From: Streptomyces gobiensis
GTDB taxonomy: Bacteria > Actinomycetota > Actinomycetes > Streptomycetales > Streptomycetaceae
Reading direction: 5' to 3'
Length of the DNA stretch: 64,000 nucleotides
NCBI RefSeq assembly: GCF_021216675.1
Contig: NZ_CP086120.1
Location: forward strand, 4,524,501 to 4,588,500
Shown: one piece after another, positions 1 through 7,892 of the stretch
Layout: the number at the start of each line of letters is the position of its first letter
How positions within the stretch are numbered: the stretch's first letter is position 1
Notes under the pieces: model-generated
What the model was told of the DNA's origin: nothing
The model's input: only the letters and a program-made list of their open reading frames with translations
Databases searched by the model: none
Position numbers and translations under genes: made by a program

Positions 1-2169
1 CCGGGGCGCGGCGAGGGCACGGAGGCGATGCAGGACGCGGGCGGGCTGATCGGCTGGGTGGCCTCCAAGCCGCTGATCTTCACCGTCGGCGATGTCCTCG
101 CCGTACCGCTGCTCGTCCTGCTCACCGTCTTCGGACTGCTCGTCATCACCGCGACCCCCGTCAACGCCATCCCCCAGCGGCTGCGGCAGCTCGGCGTGCG
201 GCTCGGAGTCGTAGCCGACGAGCACGAGGGCAGCGACGACTACGGCTACGGAACAGACGAGGAGGAGGGCCACCGCCCCCGGAGGGCCAATCTCCGCAAG
301 AACATCGACCCCGTCCACGCCGAGAAGGAGGCGCTGGACCGGCGCTGGGCGAGCCGGCGCACACGTAAAAACCCAGCAGCTGCCACGTCGGCTCCCTCCA
401 TCAATGACGCGGGCCCCGAGCGCTCACTGGACGCCGTCGATGTCGCCGCCGAGGCCGCCACCGACCTGGACGGCGCCGTGCTGCACGGGGTACAGCCCTC
501 GCCGCTCCTCGCCGACCTCAGCAGCGGTATCTCGGCAGAGCGCGCCGGGCGGACTCCGCGCCCCTCGAGCACTCCGGGCACCGGTGCCGAGGAGCGCACG
601 GAGCGCACCCCGGTGCCGGATCTCACCAAGTCCGCTCCCGTCGCCCCCGCCGAGCCCCTTCCGCCGCGCGCCGAGCAACTCCAGCTGGCCGGGGACATCA
701 CCTACGCGCTGCCCTCCCTCGACCTCCTCGAACGCGGCGGTCCAGGACGTACCCGCAGCGCCGCCAATGACGCCGTCGTCGCCTCACTCACCACCGTCTT
801 CACCGAGTTCAAGGTCGACGCCTCGGTCACCGGATTCACCCGCGGCCCGACCGTCACCCGCTATGAGGTGGAGCTGGGCCCGGCGGTCAAGGTCGAGAAG
901 ATCACCGCACTGACCAAGAACATCGCCTACGCGGTGGCCAGCCCGGATATCCGGATCATCTCTCCGATCCCGGGCAAGTCCGCGGTCGGCATTGAGATCC
1001 CCAACAGCGACCGCGAGATGGTCAACGTCGGGGATGTGCTGCGCACCGCCGACGCCGTCGGCGACGAACATCCGATGATCGTCGCCCTCGGCAAGGACGT
1101 GGAGGGCGGCTATGTCGCGGCCAATCTGGCGAAGATGCCGCACATTCTGGTCGCCGGCGCCACCGGCTCCGGCAAGTCCTCGTGCATCAACTGTCTGATC
1201 ACCTCGGTCATGCTGCGGGCCACCCCGGAGGACGTCCGGATGGTGCTGGTCGACCCCAAGCGGGTCGAGCTGACGGCCTATGAGGGCATCCCGCATCTGA
1301 TCACGCCCATCATCACCAACCCCAAGAAGGCCGCCGAGGCCCTGCAGTGGGTCGTGCGCGAGATGGATCTGCGCTACGACGATCTGGCCGCCTACGGCTT
1401 CCGGCATATCGACGACTTCAACGCCGCCGTACGCAGCGGCAAGGCGACCGCGCCCGAGGGCAGCGAGCGGGAGCTGGCCCCGTACCCCTATCTGCTGGTC
1501 ATCGTGGATGAGCTGGCGGACCTGATGATGGTCGCGCCCCGCGATGTCGAGGACGCGATCGTCCGGATCACCCAGCTCGCCCGGGCCGCCGGCATCCATC
1601 TGGTGCTGGCCACCCAGCGCCCTTCCGTGGATGTGGTCACCGGCCTGATCAAGGCCAATGTGCCCTCCCGGCTGGCGTTCGCGACCTCCTCGCTCGCCGA
1701 CAGCCGGGTCATCCTCGACCAGCCAGGCGCCGAGAAGCTGATCGGCAAGGGCGATGGGCTCTTTCTCCCGATGGGCGCGAACAAACCGATCCGGATGCAG
1801 GGCGCCTTCGTCACCGAGGAGGAGATCCACGCTGTCGTTGAGCACTGCAAGGCGCAGATGACGCCGGTCTTCCGGGAAGACGTCACGGTCGGTCAGGGCA
1901 AGAAGAAGGAGATCGACGAGGAGATCGGTGACGATCTCGATCTGCTGTGCCAGGCCGCGGAGCTGGTGGTCTCCACCCAGTTCGGCTCCACCTCGATGCT
2001 CCAGCGCAAGCTGCGGGTGGGCTTCGCGAAGGCCGGGCGGCTGATGGACCTGATGGAGTCACGCGGCGTCGTAGGGCCAAGTGAGGGATCAAAGGCGCGG
2101 GACGTGCTGGTCAAACCGGATGAACTCGATGGCGTGCTCGCCGTGATCCGAGGGGAGACTCACTCATAA
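1..2169 (+). CDS. ftsK: DNA translocase FtsK/SpoIIIE, 5' end cut by the window
   Basis: Membrane-anchored, ATP-driven DNA pump that moves chromosomal DNA through closing septa; in Streptomyces this happens during sporulation septation. The frame is open from base 1, so the true start lies upstream and the first ATG visible (28) is internal. What is visible: one last hydrophobic segment (about 75-165 nt), a long Pro/Ala/acidic linker, the FtsK alpha/beta motor with Walker A GATGSGKSS (1156-1182) and the DPKRVEL motif, a Walker B-like LLVIVDELADLMM, and the C-terminal winged-helix gamma domain (SMLQRKLRVGFAKAG) that reads polar chromosome sequences. No frameshift is seen. It heads the conserved ftsK-rodZ-rimO-pgsA-cinA-clgR run. 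Confidence 0.96.
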   Translation, partial: PGRGEGTEAMQDAGGLIGWVASKPLIFTVGDVLAVPLLVLLTVFGLLVITATPVNAIPQRLRQLGVRLGVVADEHEGSDDYGYGTDEEEGHRPRRANLRKNIDPVHAEKEALDRRWASRRTRKNPAAATSAPSINDAGPERSLDAVDVAAEAATDLDGAVLHGVQPSPLLADLSSGISAERAGRTPRPSSTPGTGAEERTERTPVPDLTKSAPVAPAEPLPPRAEQLQLAGDITYALPSLDLLERGGPGRTRSAANDAVVASLTTVFTEFKVDASVTGFTRGPTVTRYEVELGPAVKVEKITALTKNIAYAVASPDIRIISPIPGKSAVGIEIPNSDREMVNVGDVLRTADAVGDEHPMIVALGKDVEGGYVAANLAKMPHILVAGATGSGKSSCINCLITSVMLRATPEDVRMVLVDPKRVELTAYEGIPHLITPIITNPKKAAEALQWVVREMDLRYDDLAAYGFRHIDDFNAAVRSGKATAPEGSERELAPYPYLLVIVDELADLMMVAPRDVEDAIVRITQLARAAGIHLVLATQRPSVDVVTGLIKANVPSRLAFATSSLADSRVILDQPGAEKLIGKGDGLFLPMGANKPIRMQGAFVTEEEIHAVVEHCKAQMTPVFREDVTVGQGKKKEIDEEIGDDLDLLCQAAELVVSTQFGSTSMLQRKLRVGFAKAGRLMDLMESRGVVGPSEGSKARDVLVKPDELDGVLAVIRGETHS

Positions 2170-2350
2170 GGAGCAACCGGGCAACCGTTTCCGCAGCCGA
2201 TACGTCAAGTTAGCTGAGTAGCTGGGGAGAGATACCTTCAGCCGCAGACCCTGATGGCGGATAAAGTCGGTCCGCCCGCTTGCCCGACCCTTTCCATCCC
2301 CCCGTAGACTGAGTGCCCAGCAGGTGGCTACACGCTCGAAAGGCGCCCCC

Positions 2351-3151
2351 GTGTCCATCGGCAACTCCCCGGAAGACGACCGGCCTTCGGTTGGTCGAGT
2401 CCTACAGCAGGCCCGTATCGACGCAGGACTGACTGTCGATGAGGTCAGTTCGACGACCCGCGTGCGCGTTCCCATCGTGCACGCCATCGAGCAGGATGAC
2501 TACTCACGGTGCGGCGGCGCTGTCTACGCCCGTGGGCATATCCGTACGCTCGCAAGAGTCGTCGGCATCGACCCGACCGGACTCATCGAACAGTTCGACG
2601 CTGAATACGGTGGACGTCCCGAAGCGACCCCGGCGGCACCGCTCTTCGAAGCGGAGCGGATCAGGCCCGAGCCGCGCCGTCCCAACTGGACCGCGGCCAT
2701 GGTGGCCGCGATTGTCGCGGTGGTCGGCTTCGTCGGATTCACGCTGTTCAGCGACGACGAAACCAGCACCGGCAACACGGTCGCCGAGGCCACCCAGTCC
2801 AGCCCGCCGCCGAAGCCGAAGCCCAGCCCCACCAAGCCCACCGACGCCAAAGCGGAGCCCTCCGACAGCGCCATCGCGGCGGCCCCGGCCGACAAGGTCA
2901 CGGTGAAGCTCACCGCCGACGGCGGTAACAGTTGGATCTCGGCCGAGGACCACACCGGACGGCTGATCCACGAGGGCGTGCTGAAGGACGGCGATTCCAA
3001 GACCTTCACCGACAAGAAACAGATCGACCTGGTGCTGGGCAACGCCGGAGCGGTGAATCTCTTTGTCAACGGCAAGAAGGTCGACAGGATCGGCGACGTC
3101 GGCCAGGTGCAGCGCGTCAGCTATACGAAGGGCGACCCTGAACAGGGCTGA
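2351..3151 (+). CDS. RodZ-like helix-turn-helix membrane protein
   Basis: About 266 residues. The N-terminal third is a Cro/RodZ-type HTH (SVGRVLQQARIDAGLTVDEVSSTTRVRV...), followed by one transmembrane helix (AAMVAAIVAVVGFVGFTLF), a Pro/Lys/Thr-rich extracytoplasmic linker (SPPPKPKPSPTKPT) and a C-terminal DUF4115-like beta domain. This is the RodZ architecture; RodZ couples cytoskeleton to cell-wall synthesis in rods, while the role in Streptomyces is not established. I chose GTG 2351 over the in-frame ATG 2324 because GAAAGG lies at good spacing before it and the resulting N-terminus (MSIGNSPED) is the one I know from relatives. It sits between ftsK and rimO. Confidence 0.85.
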   Translation: MSIGNSPEDDRPSVGRVLQQARIDAGLTVDEVSSTTRVRVPIVHAIEQDDYSRCGGAVYARGHIRTLARVVGIDPTGLIEQFDAEYGGRPEATPAAPLFEAERIRPEPRRPNWTAAMVAAIVAVVGFVGFTLFSDDETSTGNTVAEATQSSPPPKPKPSPTKPTDAKAEPSDSAIAAAPADKVTVKLTADGGNSWISAEDHTGRLIHEGVLKDGDSKTFTDKKQIDLVLGNAGAVNLFVNGKKVDRIGDVGQVQRVSYTKGDPEQG

Positions 3152-3313
3152 TGCCGGGTGGCGTATCGCCGCGTAATCCTGGGTTGACGGGGCGTTCCGG
3201 CAGCGCGGCCGGGGCGGCCGTGGTGGGCGTCGGCAGCCCGCCGGGGACTGCGGGGCAGCTCTTGCGGGCAGGGGTGAACCGGCGGACCTGCCGGGACAAA
3301 GTACGCTGAGCCC

Positions 3314-4819
3314 ATGCCCGAACGCCGTACCGTCGCTCTCGTCACACTTGGCTGCGCCCGTAACGAGGTGGACTCGGAGGAGCTGGCAGGCCGTTTGGCG
3401 GCGGATGGCTGGGATCTCGTCGAGGACGCCTCGGACGCCGACGTCGCCGTCGTCAACACCTGTGGCTTCGTCGAGGCCGCCAAGAAGGACTCCGTTGACG
3501 CCCTGCTCGAGGCGAACGACCTCAAGGACCAGGGCAAGACCCAGGCCGTGGTGGCTGTGGGCTGTATGGCCGAGCGGTACGGCAAGGAGCTCGCCGAGGC
3601 ACTGCCCGAAGCCGACGGTGTGCTCGGCTTCGACGACTACACCGACATCTCCGGCCGGCTCCAGACCATCCTCTCCGGCGGTGTGCACGCCCCGCACACC
3701 CCACGTGACCGGCGCAAGCTGCTCCCGATCAGCCCGGCCGAGCGCCAGCACGCCGAAGTGGCGCTGCCCGGACACGGGGACCTGGCCCCCGCGCCGGCCG
3801 ACCTGCCGGACGGTGTCGCCCCCGCTTCCGGCCCGCGCGCCCCGCTGCGCCGCCGCCTGGAGTCCAGCCCCGTCGCCTCGGTCAAGCTCGCCTCCGGCTG
3901 TGACCGGCGGTGCTCCTTCTGTGCCATTCCGTCCTTCCGCGGCTCCTTCATCTCCCGCCGCCCCTCCGACGTACTGGGCGAGACCCGCTGGCTGGCCGGG
4001 CAGGGGGTCAAGGAGATCATGCTGGTCTCCGAGAACAACACCTCCTACGGCAAGGACCTCGGCGATATCCGGCTGCTGGAGACCCTGCTGCCCGAACTGG
4101 CGGCCGTCGACGGCATCGAGCGGGTCCGGGTCAGCTACCTCCAGCCTGCCGAGATGCGCCCTGGCCTGATCGACGTACTCACCTCCACCGAGAAGGTCGC
4201 CCCCTACTTCGACCTGTCCTTCCAGCACTCCGCCCCCGGTGTGCTGCGCGCGATGCGCCGCTTCGGGGACACCGACAGCTTCCTGGAGCTGCTGGACACC
4301 ATCCGTACGAAGGCACCGCAGGCCGGCATCCGGTCGAACTTCATCGTGGGCTTCCCCGGGGAGACCGAGGACGATCTGGCCGAGCTGGAGCGTTTCCTCA
4401 CCGGCGCGCGGCTGGACGCCATCGGGGTGTTCGGCTACTCGGACGAGGACGGTACCGAGGCAGCCACCTACCAGGACAAGACCGACCCGGAGGTCGTCGC
4501 CGAGCGTCTGGCGCACATCGGGCGGCTCGCCGAGGAGCTGACCGCGCAGCGCGCTGAGGAGCGGCTGAGCGAGACGCTGTCCGTACTGGTCGAATCCGTC
4601 GAATCCGTCGACACGGAGGCTGCCGGGACTGCCGGGACCGCTGGGGGAGCCGTGCTGGGCCGGGCCGCGCACCAGGCGCCGGAAACCGATGGCCAGACCC
4701 TCCTCACCAGCGCTGACAGCATGAACCTCGCTCCCGGACGTATGGTCGAAGCCAAGGTGGTGGCGACGGAGGGCGTGGATCTGATCGCTGAACCACTGGG
4801 TGAGGAGGCGGGCAGATGA
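3314..4819 (+). CDS. rimO: Ribosomal protein S12 methylthiotransferase RimO
   Basis: Radical-SAM enzyme that adds a methylthio group to the beta carbon of a conserved aspartate of ribosomal protein S12, using two 4Fe-4S clusters. The N-terminal UPF0004 domain supplies three cluster cysteines (TLGCARN, NTCGF, VGCMA). The radical-SAM core carries CDRRCSFC (CX3CX2C). The C-terminus is a TRAM-like domain. About 501 residues; an insert of some 60 residues between the first two domains (HAPHTPRDRR...GPRAPLRRRL) looks like the usual actinobacterial extension. The stop overlaps the pgsA start (ATGA). miaB at 46591 is the other methylthiotransferase in the window; the S12-type NTCGF and CDRRCSFC motifs distinguish this one. 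Confidence 0.93.
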   Translation: MPERRTVALVTLGCARNEVDSEELAGRLAADGWDLVEDASDADVAVVNTCGFVEAAKKDSVDALLEANDLKDQGKTQAVVAVGCMAERYGKELAEALPEADGVLGFDDYTDISGRLQTILSGGVHAPHTPRDRRKLLPISPAERQHAEVALPGHGDLAPAPADLPDGVAPASGPRAPLRRRLESSPVASVKLASGCDRRCSFCAIPSFRGSFISRRPSDVLGETRWLAGQGVKEIMLVSENNTSYGKDLGDIRLLETLLPELAAVDGIERVRVSYLQPAEMRPGLIDVLTSTEKVAPYFDLSFQHSAPGVLRAMRRFGDTDSFLELLDTIRTKAPQAGIRSNFIVGFPGETEDDLAELERFLTGARLDAIGVFGYSDEDGTEAATYQDKTDPEVVAERLAHIGRLAEELTAQRAEERLSETLSVLVESVESVDTEAAGTAGTAGGAVLGRAAHQAPETDGQTLLTSADSMNLAPGRMVEAKVVATEGVDLIAEPLGEEAGR

Positions 4820-5460
4820 CAGGCGTCCCGGCCTCCGCGGCGGGTGGTGGGTCGATGGCAAAGCCGAAGCGGACCGCGGCCCGGCAGGTGAGCCTGTGGA
4901 ACATCGCCAACATCCTCACCATGGTCAGGCTCGTTCTGGTCCCGGGTTTTGTGGCGCTGATGCTCGCCAACGGCGGGCACGACCCGGCATGGCGCTCCTT
5001 CGCCTGGGCGGCCTTCACCATTGCCATGATCACCGACCTCTTCGACGGTGAGCTGGCCCGGCGCTACAACCTGGTCACCGACTTCGGCAAGATCGCCGAC
5101 CCGATCGCAGACAAGGCGATCATGGGAGCCGCCCTTGTCTGCCTCTCCGCGCTGGGCGATCTGAGCTGGTGGGTGACCGGCGTGATCCTCACCCGGGAGC
5201 TGGGCATCACCCTGATGCGTTTCTGGGTGATCAAGCACGGTGTCATCCCCGCCAGCCGGGGCGGCAAACTCAAGACCCTCGCTCAGGGCGTCGCGGTCGG
5301 GATGTACATCCTGGTGCTGACCGGCCCGCTGGCAACCCTGCGCTGGTGGGTGATGGCAGTGGCCGTCCTGCTCACTGTCGGCACCGCCCTGGACTACATC
5401 CGCCAGGCGGTGGTGCTGCGCCGGTCCGGACTGGCCGCGGAGCGCGCCCATGGCCAGTGA
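4816..5460 (+). CDS. pgsA: CDP-diacylglycerol--glycerol-3-phosphate 3-phosphatidyltransferase
   Basis: Integral membrane enzyme making phosphatidylglycerol phosphate, the first committed step to phosphatidylglycerol and cardiolipin. 214 residues with several hydrophobic helices and the CDP-alcohol phosphatidyltransferase signature DG-x2-AR-x8-G-x3-D-x3-D, seen as DLFDGELARRYNLV followed by TDFGKIADPIADKA. The start overlaps the rimO stop by 4 nt; an internal ATG at 4855 (MAKPKRT) is a possible alternative. The end overlaps cinA by 11 nt, so rimO-pgsA-cinA is probably one translationally coupled unit. Mycobacteria also keep a pgsA next to clgR and ftsK. Confidence 0.92.
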   Translation: MTGVPASAAGGGSMAKPKRTAARQVSLWNIANILTMVRLVLVPGFVALMLANGGHDPAWRSFAWAAFTIAMITDLFDGELARRYNLVTDFGKIADPIADKAIMGAALVCLSALGDLSWWVTGVILTRELGITLMRFWVIKHGVIPASRGGKLKTLAQGVAVGMYILVLTGPLATLRWWVMAVAVLLTVGTALDYIRQAVVLRRSGLAAERAHGQ

Positions 5461-5986
5461 GACCGCCGCCCAGGCACTCACGCTCCTGACCGACCGCGGC
5501 CAGACCCTCGCGGTCGCCGAATCGCTGACCGGTGGCCTGGTCGCCGCCCAGCTCACCGCCGTCCCCGGCGCATCCCGGGCCTTCCGCGGCTCGGTCACGG
5601 CTTATGCCACCGAACTCAAACAGCGGCTGCTGGGCGTGGACGGCGCTCTGCTGGCCGAACGCGGAGCCGTGGACGCTGAGGTCGCCCGGCGGATGGCTAC
5701 GGGCGTACGGGCTCTGCTGGGCGCCGACTGGGGGCTGGCCACCACCGGTGTGGCCGGGCCCGAGCCGCAGGACGGACAGCCGGTCGGGACCGTATATCTG
5801 GCCGTCGCAGGGCCCGGCGAGGGCCGCCCGGTGGCCGAGCTGCTGACCCTTGACGGGGACCGCGCCGCGATCCGGGAGGGCAGCGTACAAGCGGCTTTGA
5901 CACTGCTGTACAGGGAATTGATCGAAAATGCAGGGGAAAGGATAGGGAACACGGTGGGGGGAATGGATGTTTGCAGCCCTGAGTGA
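5450..5986 (+). CDS. cinA: CinA-family nicotinamide-nucleotide amidohydrolase
   Basis: 178 residues, corresponding to the C-terminal CinA (PncC-type) domain alone, without the N-terminal molybdopterin-binding-like domain of full-length CinA. PncC enzymes deamidate nicotinamide mononucleotide in pyridine nucleotide salvage. Typical stretches are AVAESLTGGLVAAQLTAVPGASRAFRGSVTAY and the later GLATTGVAGPEPQDGQPVGTVYLAV. The ATG overlaps the pgsA stop. The stop is about 90 nt before clgR. Single-domain proteins are normal in actinobacteria, so this is not a truncation. Confidence 0.88.
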   Translation: MASETAAQALTLLTDRGQTLAVAESLTGGLVAAQLTAVPGASRAFRGSVTAYATELKQRLLGVDGALLAERGAVDAEVARRMATGVRALLGADWGLATTGVAGPEPQDGQPVGTVYLAVAGPGEGRPVAELLTLDGDRAAIREGSVQAALTLLYRELIENAGERIGNTVGGMDVCSPE

Positions 5987-6076
5987 ACACGACATCGCTC
6001 ACCGCACTGCCACGGTTGTAGGCGGTACGGTGGGGCATGAAGGATCCAGGTCCGCGGTCCGAGGAGGGAGCCACCG

Positions 6077-6457
6077 ATGATTCTGCTCCGTCGCCTGCTG
6101 GGTGACGTGCTGCGTCGGCAGCGCCAGCGTCAGGGCCGCACCCTGCGCGAAGTCTCCGCGTCCGCGCGCGTCTCACTCGGCTACTTGTCCGAGGTCGAGC
6201 GAGGGCAGAAGGAGGCTTCCTCCGAGCTGCTGTCATCGATCTGCGATGCGCTGGACGTCCGGATGTCCGAGCTGATGCGTGAGGTCAGCGACGAGCTGGC
6301 CCTTGCCGAGCTGGCGCAGTCCGCCGCGAGTGACGCGGTGCCCGCGCCTATGCGGCCCATGCTCAACCCGGTATCTGTGACTTCCGTCACAGGGCACCCG
6401 GATGAGCGGGTAACGATCAAGCGGCCCGCGGAGGCCGTGGACGTCGTCGCTGCCTGA
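6077..6457 (+). CDS. clgR: XRE-family regulator ClgR
   Basis: 126-residue DNA-binding activator. In Streptomyces lividans, Corynebacterium and Mycobacterium ClgR switches on clp and lon protease genes. The HTH spans about residues 10-65 (QGRTLREVSASARVSLGYLSEVERGQKEAS). The protein ends in VDVVAA; a C-terminal Ala-Ala is known in S. lividans ClgR as part of the ClpP recognition signal, so the same feedback degradation is likely here (inference). A strong GGAGG-type ribosome site precedes the ATG, and a perfect hairpin follows. The place downstream of pgsA/cinA matches the clgR locus of other actinobacteria. Confidence 0.92.
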   Translation: MILLRRLLGDVLRRQRQRQGRTLREVSASARVSLGYLSEVERGQKEASSELLSSICDALDVRMSELMREVSDELALAELAQSAASDAVPAPMRPMLNPVSVTSVTGHPDERVTIKRPAEAVDVVAA

Positions 6458-6478
6458 CGCGCACTCACGCAAGACCCT

Positions 6479-6505
6479 GTGCCGGGGCCCGGACGGCCCC
6501 GGCAC
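6479..6505 (+). terminator. Hairpin terminator after clgR
   Basis: Perfect 11-bp stem GTGCCGGGGCC / GGCCCCGGCAC with a 5-nt loop (CGGAC), 21 nt after the clgR stop. There is no U-tract, as is usual in streptomycete terminators. Confidence 0.7.
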
Positions 6506-6550
6506 TGTGCGTGGTCGCGCGGACGCGCGCTGTCGGGGAGCATGGTTGCC

Positions 6551-6778
6551 ATGCGAATATCCCGACTGGTCGGAGCGCTGCTGGCCACCAGCTTCGCCGT
6601 GGTGTGGTGGGTGGCACTCTGGCGGCTGTTCACCCGCCCGGATTCGCCGGGGCTGCTGGAGGCGCTGGCGCTGGTCAGCGGGTGGGGGCTGGTGCCGGTC
6701 AGCGCGGTGCGGTACGAAGACCGCGTCACGCTCAGCAGTCTGCTGCCCGGCCGCACGTCCCCGGCTGCCCCGCCGTAG
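6551..6778 (+). CDS. Small membrane protein of unknown function
   Basis: About 75 residues with two hydrophobic helices (LVGALLATSFAVVWWVALWRLF and LLEALALVSGWGLVPVSAV), a short positive loop and a Pro-rich tail. I do not recognise a family. The start at ATG 6551 is preferred because GGGGAG lies about 10 nt upstream; ATG 6542, nine bases earlier in frame, is too close to that site. The codon pattern (G/C third positions) supports coding. It lies between clgR and nei without an obvious operon partner. Confidence 0.5.
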   Translation: MRISRLVGALLATSFAVVWWVALWRLFTRPDSPGLLEALALVSGWGLVPVSAVRYEDRVTLSSLLPGRTSPAAPP

Positions 6779-6794
6779 GCGACTGTTCCGGGCT

Positions 6795-7112
6795 TGCACC
6801 CCCGGGTTTCCGGCTGTACCGATCTGCGGCTCCGCCGCGTGGCGGGGCTTGCGCCCCGGGCGCGGGAGCCCTGGCGCGGGCTCGCCAGGTGGCCCGTTGC
6901 CGGGCCATGCCCGTGGGTGTCCCCGTATCCCGCCCCTTCCCGGAGACCGGGGCTTCGCCCCGGGGCCCCGGGGTTTGCCGGTGCGGGCCGGTGGCCGGGT
7001 GTTGTGCCCACCCACAGCCCCTCGCGGGGCTGCGAGTGCCCACAACATGGCGGGGGTCTGGGGGCGCGAGCCCCCAGTTTCGGGAAGGGGCCGGGTTAGG
7101 GGAATCCCTCCG
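6795..7112. repeat. Non-coding spacer filled with palindromic dispersed repeats
   Basis: The gap of about 355 bp between 6778 and 7136 holds no convincing gene. It contains several G/C-rich hairpins, e.g. CCGGGGC-TTC-GCCCCGG (6947-6963) and CTGGGGGC-GCGA-GCCCCCAG (7058-7077, probably the transcription stop for the minus-strand nei). The block 6795-7060, read on the minus strand, closely matches 36646-36840 read on the plus strand, including TGTTGTGGGCA, TGGGCACAACACCCG and CCGGGAAGGGGCGGG. The tail TTTCGGGAAGGGGC at 7078-7091 recurs at 48115-48138 and 48265-48288. It looks like a dispersed streptomycete intergenic repeat. Confidence 0.7.
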
Positions 7113-7135
7113 CTGGCAGCGATGCGCAGCCACCG

Positions 7136-7888
7136 TCAAGAAAGGGTGCCCGGCTGGCAGGTGGGGCACCAGTAGGCGGGGCGGCCGCCGAGCTCGGCGG
7201 TGCGGATGCGCGAGCCGCAGCGCAGGCACGGGCGGTGCTCCCGCCCGTACACCCACAGCCGGCTACGGCGCCGGTCCCGGTTGGCCAGCAAAAGCCGGTG
7301 AGCCAGGGCGACCAGGCGCCCGGGGCCAGGGATCTCGCCGATAGGCGTCCACGGCGGCACCCGGGCAAGGAAACACAGCTCGGAGCCGTAGATATTGCCG
7401 ATCCCGGCAAGGTTGCGCTGGTCGAGCAGCGCTTCGCCGACCGCCCGTGCGGGCTCGGCGAGGAGTCTGCGCAGCGCCTCCTCCGGGCCCCAGTCGGGGC
7501 CGAGCAGATCCGGCCCGAGATAGCCGAGAGCGGTGGACTCGTCCCGGCCGCGCAGCAGCTCCAGCACCGGCAGCCGGTAACCGACCGCGGTGTGCGCGGC
7601 GGTGCCCAGGATCGCTCTGATCTGGTGCGCGGGACCGCCCCGCCAGCGCTCGTCCGGGGCGTGTACCCGCCAGGCGCCGTCCATCCCCAGATGGGAGTGG
7701 AGCGTCAGCTCGCCCTCAAGCCGGGTCAGCATATGTTTGCCGCGTGAGACGGTCTCCAGGACCTCGCGGCCGGTGAGGTCAGCCGTGGCGAACCTCGGCA
7801 CCCGCAGCTCGCCACGGGTCAGGCGCGCACCGGACAGCGCCGCGTCGAGATGCCGCGCGGTGCGCCAGACCGTATCTCCTTCGGGCAT
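7136..7888 (-). CDS. nei: Fpg/Nei-family DNA glycosylase (endonuclease VIII-like)
   Basis: Bifunctional glycosylase/AP lyase that removes oxidised pyrimidines. The protein begins MPEGDTV, giving the essential Pro2 nucleophile and Glu3 after Met removal. It has the helix-2-turn-helix region (ALLDQRNLAGIGNIYGSELCF) with the conserved Asn, and ends in a four-cysteine zinc finger (CLRCGSRIRTAELGGRPAYWCPTC). 250 residues, usual size. It is 4 nt downstream of lhr on the same strand and must be co-transcribed. The lhr-nei pair is also conserved in M. tuberculosis (Rv3296-Rv3297), pointing to joint action in DNA repair. Confidence 0.92.
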   Translation of the reverse strand: MPEGDTVWRTARHLDAALSGARLTRGELRVPRFATADLTGREVLETVSRGKHMLTRLEGELTLHSHLGMDGAWRVHAPDERWRGGPAHQIRAILGTAAHTAVGYRLPVLELLRGRDESTALGYLGPDLLGPDWGPEEALRRLLAEPARAVGEALLDQRNLAGIGNIYGSELCFLARVPPWTPIGEIPGPGRLVALAHRLLLANRDRRRSRLWVYGREHRPCLRCGSRIRTAELGGRPAYWCPTCQPGTLS

Positions 7889-7892
7889 GGCG

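Noticed and set aside
2504..4861. Open frame of about 785 codons on the minus strand across rodZ-like and rimO
   Set aside because: Low-complexity Gly/Val/Asp/Gln composition and no motif; it lies opposite two clearly recognised genes.
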